From an uncultured Clostridia bacterium (lineage in GTDB: Bacteria > Bacillota > Clostridia > Oscillospirales > Acutalibacteraceae): a DNA stretch of 64,000 nt. The stretch spans positions 1 to 64,000 of the forward strand of contig CAMLSX010000005.1 of assembly GCA_946484175.1 (NCBI GenBank), given 5' to 3'. Within the stretch, counting starts at the first letter, position 1. Each line of letters begins with the position of its first letter. The notes below the pieces were generated by a model. It was not told where the DNA came from. It was given only the letters and a program-made list of their open reading frames with translations, and ran no database searches. A program made the translations under genes and the position numbers. Shown here one piece after another: positions 60,373 to 64,000 of the stretch.

Positions 60373-60412
60373 GTAAAGTCAAAAAGCCGGGTAATGTAAA
60401 ATCAAAGTAAAA
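60373..60412 (-). promoter_or_regulatory. Candidate PhoP box array upstream of pstS
   Basis: On the minus strand TTTTAC at 60412-60407 and 60401-60396 (11 bases apart), and CTTTAC at 60378-60373 (23 bases further). Helical-turn spacing of TT(A/T)ACA-like repeats is the PhoP/PhoB box pattern. A TATACT -10-like hexamer follows near 60360. Confidence 0.55.
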
Positions 60413-60510
60413 TAGTTTCTTTTCTTGTATTCTGCGGCATTGGCATTTTACTTGTAAAAAAGGACAAGATTTCCCCTTTTAATCTGTTATGGGTTCTTTC
60501 AGAATGTGAA

Positions 60511-60539
60511 TTGCTGTTTTTCAATGTCTGTGCTATGAT
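60511..60539 (+). promoter_or_regulatory. Sigma-A promoter of the MATE gene
   Basis: TTGCTG (60511-60516), 17 bases, TATGAT (60534-60539), 72 bases before the start. The rest of the 60296-60611 spacer is A/T-rich without a gene. Confidence 0.6.
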
Positions 60540-60611
60540 AGGGAACTGTTCAGATATTTGTCTCTGGAATTCGTCTGGAGAAAAGAGTTTTTAGAAGAAA
60601 GAGGGCTTTCT

Positions 60612-61952
60612 ATGACAAAAGATATGACACATGGATCACCGATCCACCTGATTTTAAAATTTACCATCCCGCTAATCTTCGGTAACCTCTTCCAACAGTT
60701 CTATTCCATGGTAGATACGATTATTGTTGGACGCTTTTTAGGGAAAGAGGCACTGGCTGCTGTAGGTTCCACCGGCTCGCTGAATTTTTTGATTATCGGA
60801 TTCTGCCTGGGATTGTGCAGCGGTTTTGCAATTCCCGTTTCTCAGCAATTCGGTGCTAAAAATTTTGATTCTCTGCGGCGCTTTGTCGGAAATATCATAT
60901 GGTTAACCGCTGGAGCCTCTGTCTTCTTTACTGTTGTGACTGTATTGTTGTGCCGCCCCATGCTGGAATGGATGAATACTCCTTCCGATATTATCGACCA
61001 AGCATACCTTTATATCGTCATTATCTTTGCTGGAATTCCTGCAATCTTTCTATACAATATACAGGCTGCCCTATTACGGGCTTTGGGGGACAGCCGTACC
61101 CCGGTCATCTTCCTAGTTATTGCTTCTTTTCTTAATATCGGCTTTGACTTGTTGCTGGTACTGGTTATCCCACTGGGAGTTGCAGGTGCTTCTGTCGCTA
61201 CGGTTCTAGCCCAGCTGCTGTCCGGAATCGCCTGCTTTATCTTTATCGTAAAAAAATTCCCCATGCTCCATATTTCCCGTCATGACCTGAAATTCAGTCG
61301 GGAACATGCTGCGGGGCTTTGCTCAGTGGGAATCCCTATGGGTCTGCAATCCTCCATCACCGCAGTAGGCAGTATCCTGCTGCAAACATCGGTCAACAGC
61401 CTGGGCTCTACTATTGTTGCTTCGGTTACTGCCGCCAGCCGCCTGTACATGTTTTTTGCCTGCGCTTTTGATGCTATGGGAATTGCCATGTCTACCTATG
61501 GCGGGCAAAATATTGGCGCCAGAAAAATTGACCGGCTCTCTCCGGGGCTTCGCGCCGGTATGATTATCGGAAGTGCCTATTCCATTATTGCATTGATTAT
61601 TGTTTTCTTTTTTGGAAAGCCACTCGTTACGTTGTTTGTAGACAGCTCTGAGGTAGAGATTATTGAAAACGCTTACCAGTTTATGTTAATCTGTGCTTCT
61701 TTCTTCATCCCGTTAGCCGGGGTAAACATTTTCCGACTGCTGATCCAGGGAATGGGGTATAGCAAAATGGCAATTTTTGCCGGCGTATGCGAAATGTTTG
61801 CCCGTGGTTTGACAGGATTATTCCTGGTCCCTGCTTTTGGATTTATTGCTGCCTGCTTTGCCAGCCCCATCGCATGGGTTATGGCAGATTTATTCCTTGT
61901 TCCAGCCTATTTTTACATTATGCGCAATCTAAAAAAATGGGGAACCATGTAA
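60612..61952 (+). CDS. MATE family efflux transporter
   Basis: A 446-residue protein with 12 helices in two bundles. Start region GSPIHLILKFTIPLIFGNLFQQFYSMVDTIIVGRFLGKEALAAVG is the MatE signature, and the second bundle begins near GLCSVGIPMGLQSSITAVGS. It exports cationic drugs or metabolites by Na+ or H+ antiport. Start 60612 has GAAAGAGGG upstream; an earlier in-frame start is rejected. It is complete, unlike the stub at 4544. Confidence 0.93.
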   Translation: MTKDMTHGSPIHLILKFTIPLIFGNLFQQFYSMVDTIIVGRFLGKEALAAVGSTGSLNFLIIGFCLGLCSGFAIPVSQQFGAKNFDSLRRFVGNIIWLTAGASVFFTVVTVLLCRPMLEWMNTPSDIIDQAYLYIVIIFAGIPAIFLYNIQAALLRALGDSRTPVIFLVIASFLNIGFDLLLVLVIPLGVAGASVATVLAQLLSGIACFIFIVKKFPMLHISRHDLKFSREHAAGLCSVGIPMGLQSSITAVGSILLQTSVNSLGSTIVASVTAASRLYMFFACAFDAMGIAMSTYGGQNIGARKIDRLSPGLRAGMIIGSAYSIIALIIVFFFGKPLVTLFVDSSEVEIIENAYQFMLICASFFIPLAGVNIFRLLIQGMGYSKMAIFAGVCEMFARGLTGLFLVPAFGFIAACFASPIAWVMADLFLVPAYFYIMRNLKKWGTM

Positions 61953-61973
61953 ATTTCAACATATCTGTTATTT

Positions 61974-62005
61974 ATGCCGGATTTTTCGCTGGAAAAATCC
62001 GGCAT
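61974..62005 (+). terminator. Terminator of the MATE gene
   Basis: ATGCCGGATTTTTC pairs with GAAAAATCCGGCAT over 4 bases, followed by TTCTG. Strong stem. Confidence 0.85.
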
Positions 62006-62008
62006 TTC

Positions 62009-62037
62009 TGTACATCTATGTAAAAAAGTGTTATACT
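62009..62037 (+). promoter_or_regulatory. Sigma-A promoter of the alcohol dehydrogenase gene
   Basis: TGTACA (62009-62014), 17 bases, TATACT (62032-62037), 31 bases before the start. Confidence 0.65.
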
Positions 62038-62068
62038 GATGCTATGATTTAGAAAAGGAGCGTATATC

Positions 62069-63130
62069 ATGGATACCATGAAAGCCCTGGTTTATGAAGA
62101 AGGCGGTTCTGCCCGTCTGACAGACCGGCCTGTGCCGGTTTTGCAGGCTGAAACTGATGCAATTGTCCGTGTCACGCTGTCTACCATTTGCACCAGCGAT
62201 CTGCATATTCTGCACGGCGCTGTGCCTCGTGCAAAACCGGGTATTATTCTGGGACATGAATTTGTAGGCGAAGTCGTAAAGACAGGAAATTCTGTAAAAA
62301 AAATCCACCCTGGTGACCGGGTGGCTGCCAACTGTATTACTTTTTGCAGCGACTGCTGGTTCTGCCGCCGTGGTTTTATCAATAATTGTGAAAAAGGCGG
62401 CTGGGAGCTTGGCTGCCGCATCGATGGCTGTCAGGCAGAATATGTCCGCGTTCCCTTTGCCGATACCGGGCTGTCAAAAATTCCTGATACTGTATCGGAT
62501 GAAAACGCACTGTTTACCGGCGATATCCTTTCCAGCGGGTATTTTGGTGCGGAACTTTGTGAGCTGCGTCCCGGAGACACACTGGCTGTTATTGGTGCTG
62601 GCCCGGTTGGTCTATGTGCGATGGAATGTGCCCGGCTGTTCGGCGCTGCCCGTGTAATCGCCATTGACCGGGATTCCGCACGCCTTGCACTTGCCAAAAA
62701 GCTGAAACTGGCAGATGAAACGATTCTGGTTCCGAATGAAGATGCCGAAGCGCGTGTACTTGCTTTGACAAAGGGACGCGGCGCCGACGGTGTGGTAGAG
62801 GCCGCAGGCGGAGAAGACACCTTCACTCTCGCCTGGAAAATCGCACGCCCCAACAGTGTGGTGGCGCTGGTAGCAATGTATGAGTCCACGCAGAGTTTGC
62901 CTTTGCCCGATATGTATGGAAAAAATCTGATTTTTAAAACCGGCGGCGTTGATGCAACCCATTGTGAAGAGCTTCTGCAATTGATGGCTGCCGGGATGCT
63001 GCGGACAGATTTTCTCATCACACATAAAGCTCCTTTGAATGACATTCTGGAAGGATACCGCGTATTTTCACAGCATCTGGACGGATGTATGAAATGGGCG
63101 GTGACTCCTTTTGAAAAACATCGTGAATAG
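62069..63130 (+). CDS. Zinc-dependent medium-chain alcohol dehydrogenase
   Basis: A 353-residue MDR enzyme. Catalytic zinc ligands are Cys41 (CTSDLH) and His63/Glu64 (GHEFVGEV); the structural zinc loop is CSDCWFCRRGFINNC (Cys-x2-Cys-x2-Cys-x7-Cys). The Rossmann motif is IGAGPVGLCAMECARLFGAA. It resembles threonine dehydrogenase/sorbitol dehydrogenase-like alcohol dehydrogenases; substrate unknown. AAAGGAGC precedes the ATG. Confidence 0.92.
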   Translation: MDTMKALVYEEGGSARLTDRPVPVLQAETDAIVRVTLSTICTSDLHILHGAVPRAKPGIILGHEFVGEVVKTGNSVKKIHPGDRVAANCITFCSDCWFCRRGFINNCEKGGWELGCRIDGCQAEYVRVPFADTGLSKIPDTVSDENALFTGDILSSGYFGAELCELRPGDTLAVIGAGPVGLCAMECARLFGAARVIAIDRDSARLALAKKLKLADETILVPNEDAEARVLALTKGRGADGVVEAAGGEDTFTLAWKIARPNSVVALVAMYESTQSLPLPDMYGKNLIFKTGGVDATHCEELLQLMAAGMLRTDFLITHKAPLNDILEGYRVFSQHLDGCMKWAVTPFEKHRE

Positions 63131-63168
63131 AGATTTACCATTTTCATCAGAAAGGATTGAAATAAATC

Positions 63169-63399
63169 GTGTTTGGCAAGAAAGCAAAAAAGAACGACCT
63201 GTTCGGCAACAGGGTAGACCCTGACTGCCGGTACTGCGTTCATAACAGTGCTGCAGAGGAAGAAGGGGTATTTTGCGCCCTTCACCAGGACCCAGGTGGT
63301 TCCCCTGCCTGCCGGCATTTTTCTTATGACCCGCTTAAACGCGCACCCAAAAACCTGCCGCCCCTGCCGAATTTTGACCCAAAGGATTTTTCGTTGTGA
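63169..63399 (+). CDS. Small Cys-rich protein of unknown function
   Basis: A 76-residue protein from GTG 63169. Four Cys are arranged CRYC...C...C (residues about 22-48), with CRHFSYDPLKR and PPLPNFDPKDFSL at the end. It could bind zinc or an Fe-S cluster. The TGA overlaps the next GTG (GTGA), so it is made with the PAP2 protein. I do not recognise a named family. Confidence 0.75.
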   Translation: MFGKKAKKNDLFGNRVDPDCRYCVHNSAAEEEGVFCALHQDPGGSPACRHFSYDPLKRAPKNLPPLPNFDPKDFSL

Positions 63400-63887
63400 A
63401 GGCGTCTTTTTATAACGGATGTACTGCATGGCTGAACCGTACACCCCGGCGTTCAGTTTTTTTCCGTATGCTCTTTCGTCTGCTGCCGATAGTCACCGCC
63501 GTCTCTTATCTGCTTATGCTGGTGGGGCTGTTCTGGCTGCATCGGGAAAAGTTTTTGCTGTTTTTCGGGGTACCAGCTCTTGTTTTTTTGTCGGTAACGA
63601 TTTTGAGGAAAGTACTGAATATCACCCGGCCTTATGACCAGATGGACTACACACCTTTTCTACCCGCGGAGAAGGGAAAAGGCAAGAGTTTTCCAAGCCG
63701 CCATACAGCCAGTGCGGCGGCGATTGCCTGCGCGTTTTTTTACCTCACCCCACCCCTTGGCTGTGTATTCTGGATATTGGCCGTGTGTGTAGCAGTTTCC
63801 CGCGTTGTTTCGGGGATGCACACGTTTGCAGATGTGATTGCCGGAATTCTTTTCCCTCTTCCTTTTGCATTGCTCTATTTGCTGTGA
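63396..63887 (+). CDS. PAP2 family phosphatase
   Basis: A 163-residue membrane protein with four or five helices. All three acid-phosphatase motifs are seen: RKVLNITRP (KxxxxxxRP variant), SFPSRHTAS and SRVVSGMHTFADV (SRxxxxxHxxxD). It probably dephosphorylates a lipid phosphate such as undecaprenyl pyrophosphate or phosphatidate. GTG start coupled to the Cys-rich gene. Its 3' end overlaps the convergent AraC gene by 13 bases. Confidence 0.92.
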   Translation: MKASFYNGCTAWLNRTPRRSVFFRMLFRLLPIVTAVSYLLMLVGLFWLHREKFLLFFGVPALVFLSVTILRKVLNITRPYDQMDYTPFLPAEKGKGKSFPSRHTASAAAIACAFFYLTPPLGCVFWILAVCVAVSRVVSGMHTFADVIAGILFPLPFALLYLL

Positions 63888-64000
63888 AGCTGTTCCTGCC
63901 AGTTTTGACGATATTCAGACGGTGTGTACAGCGTAATTTTTTTAAACACAACTGCAAAATACTGACTGCTTCCGAAACCCAGCTCCTGCGCCGTGCGGGT
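63875..64000 (-). CDS. AraC family regulator, C-terminal end (partial)
   Basis: The last 41 codons of a gene that enters from the right edge: TAQELGFGSSQYFAVVFKK (second HTH of the AraC domain) and TPSEYRQNW, then TAG at 63877-63875. The sensory part lies outside the window, so no target can be suggested. Confidence 0.85.
   Translation of the reverse strand, partial: TRTAQELGFGSSQYFAVVFKKITLYTPSEYRQNWQEQLHSK

Noticed and set aside
57833..60376. Two long plus-strand frames (384 and 459 codons)
   Set aside because: Antisense shadows of pstA, pstC and pstS; rich in His, Gln and Ser with no recognisable fold.
1..64000. CRISPR arrays, tRNA, rRNA, replication origin
   Set aside because: No regularly spaced repeats, no cloverleaf or rRNA segments, and no DnaA-box cluster noticed on reading both strands by eye; a program scan was not possible.

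Overview
The window looks like the chromosome of a spore-forming, Gram-positive anaerobe of the class Clostridia, most likely Oscillospiraceae/Ruminococcaceae from a gut. This is inferred from the spoIIAA-spoIIAB-sigF operon, strong AGGAGG-type ribosome sites, moderate GC, a reduced SufBC-type Fe-S system, GH8/GH39/GH3 glycosidases with LplABC-type sugar transport and YesMN-type control, asnA, DUF951 and DUF896. I saw no rRNA, tRNA or CRISPR array.

Region 1-6980 is an accessory island. It opens with a collapsed serine recombinase. A coupled redox/efflux operon follows (PadR, double flavodoxin, frameshifted flavodoxin-ferredoxin, membrane protein, alpha/beta hydrolase, MATE stub). The MATE stub is cut by an IS3-like remnant. 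Beyond lie an internally deleted AraC-type sensor and a broken IS200 tnpA.

Region 6989-17261 is a xylo-oligosaccharide module. A binding protein and two permeases lead into cytoplasmic GH8 and GH39 enzymes, and a divergent sensor kinase/AraC-type response regulator pair reads the other way. Hairpins between the cistrons probably grade expression.

Region 17451-20952 holds a three-gene phage-type lysis cassette (holin, small membrane protein, amidase) facing away from spoIIAA-spoIIAB-sigF. Region 20981-24871 holds asnA, a small membrane protein, a GNAT acetyltransferase and sufC-sufB with a perfect palindrome upstream. Region 24922-29161 is metal related: an ArsR repressor, a stand-alone HMA protein, a Zn/Cd P-type ATPase, and a DtxR-like regulator divergent from an unknown membrane protein across twin operators.

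Region 29180-45708 is mostly housekeeping: CPA2 antiporter, aldo/keto reductase, M18 aminopeptidase, the DUF951-prfA-sua5-coaE-slt operon, GH3 glucosidase, anion permease, queH, topB, an rRNA/tRNA methyltransferase, a QueG-like ferredoxin protein and DUF896. Region 45786-53489 has a DUF212 membrane protein, a coupled HD plus nuclease-like pair, an EamA exporter, a GntR/ABC/lipoprotein operon and a YhhN-like protein.

Region 53546-60412 is the full phosphate regulon (pstSCAB-phoU-phoPR, minus strand) with a PhoP-box-like direct repeat upstream. Region 60511-64000 has a MATE exporter, a zinc alcohol dehydrogenase, a Cys-rich small protein coupled to a PAP2 phosphatase, and the 3' end of an AraC regulator leaving the window.

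The most unusual signals are a slippery heptamer exactly at a -1 frameshift (2807-2813), the HD plus PD-(D/E)XK-like pair (46492-47804), the DtxR-like twin-operator locus (27552-29120), and the orphan lysis cassette next to the sporulation sigma operon.
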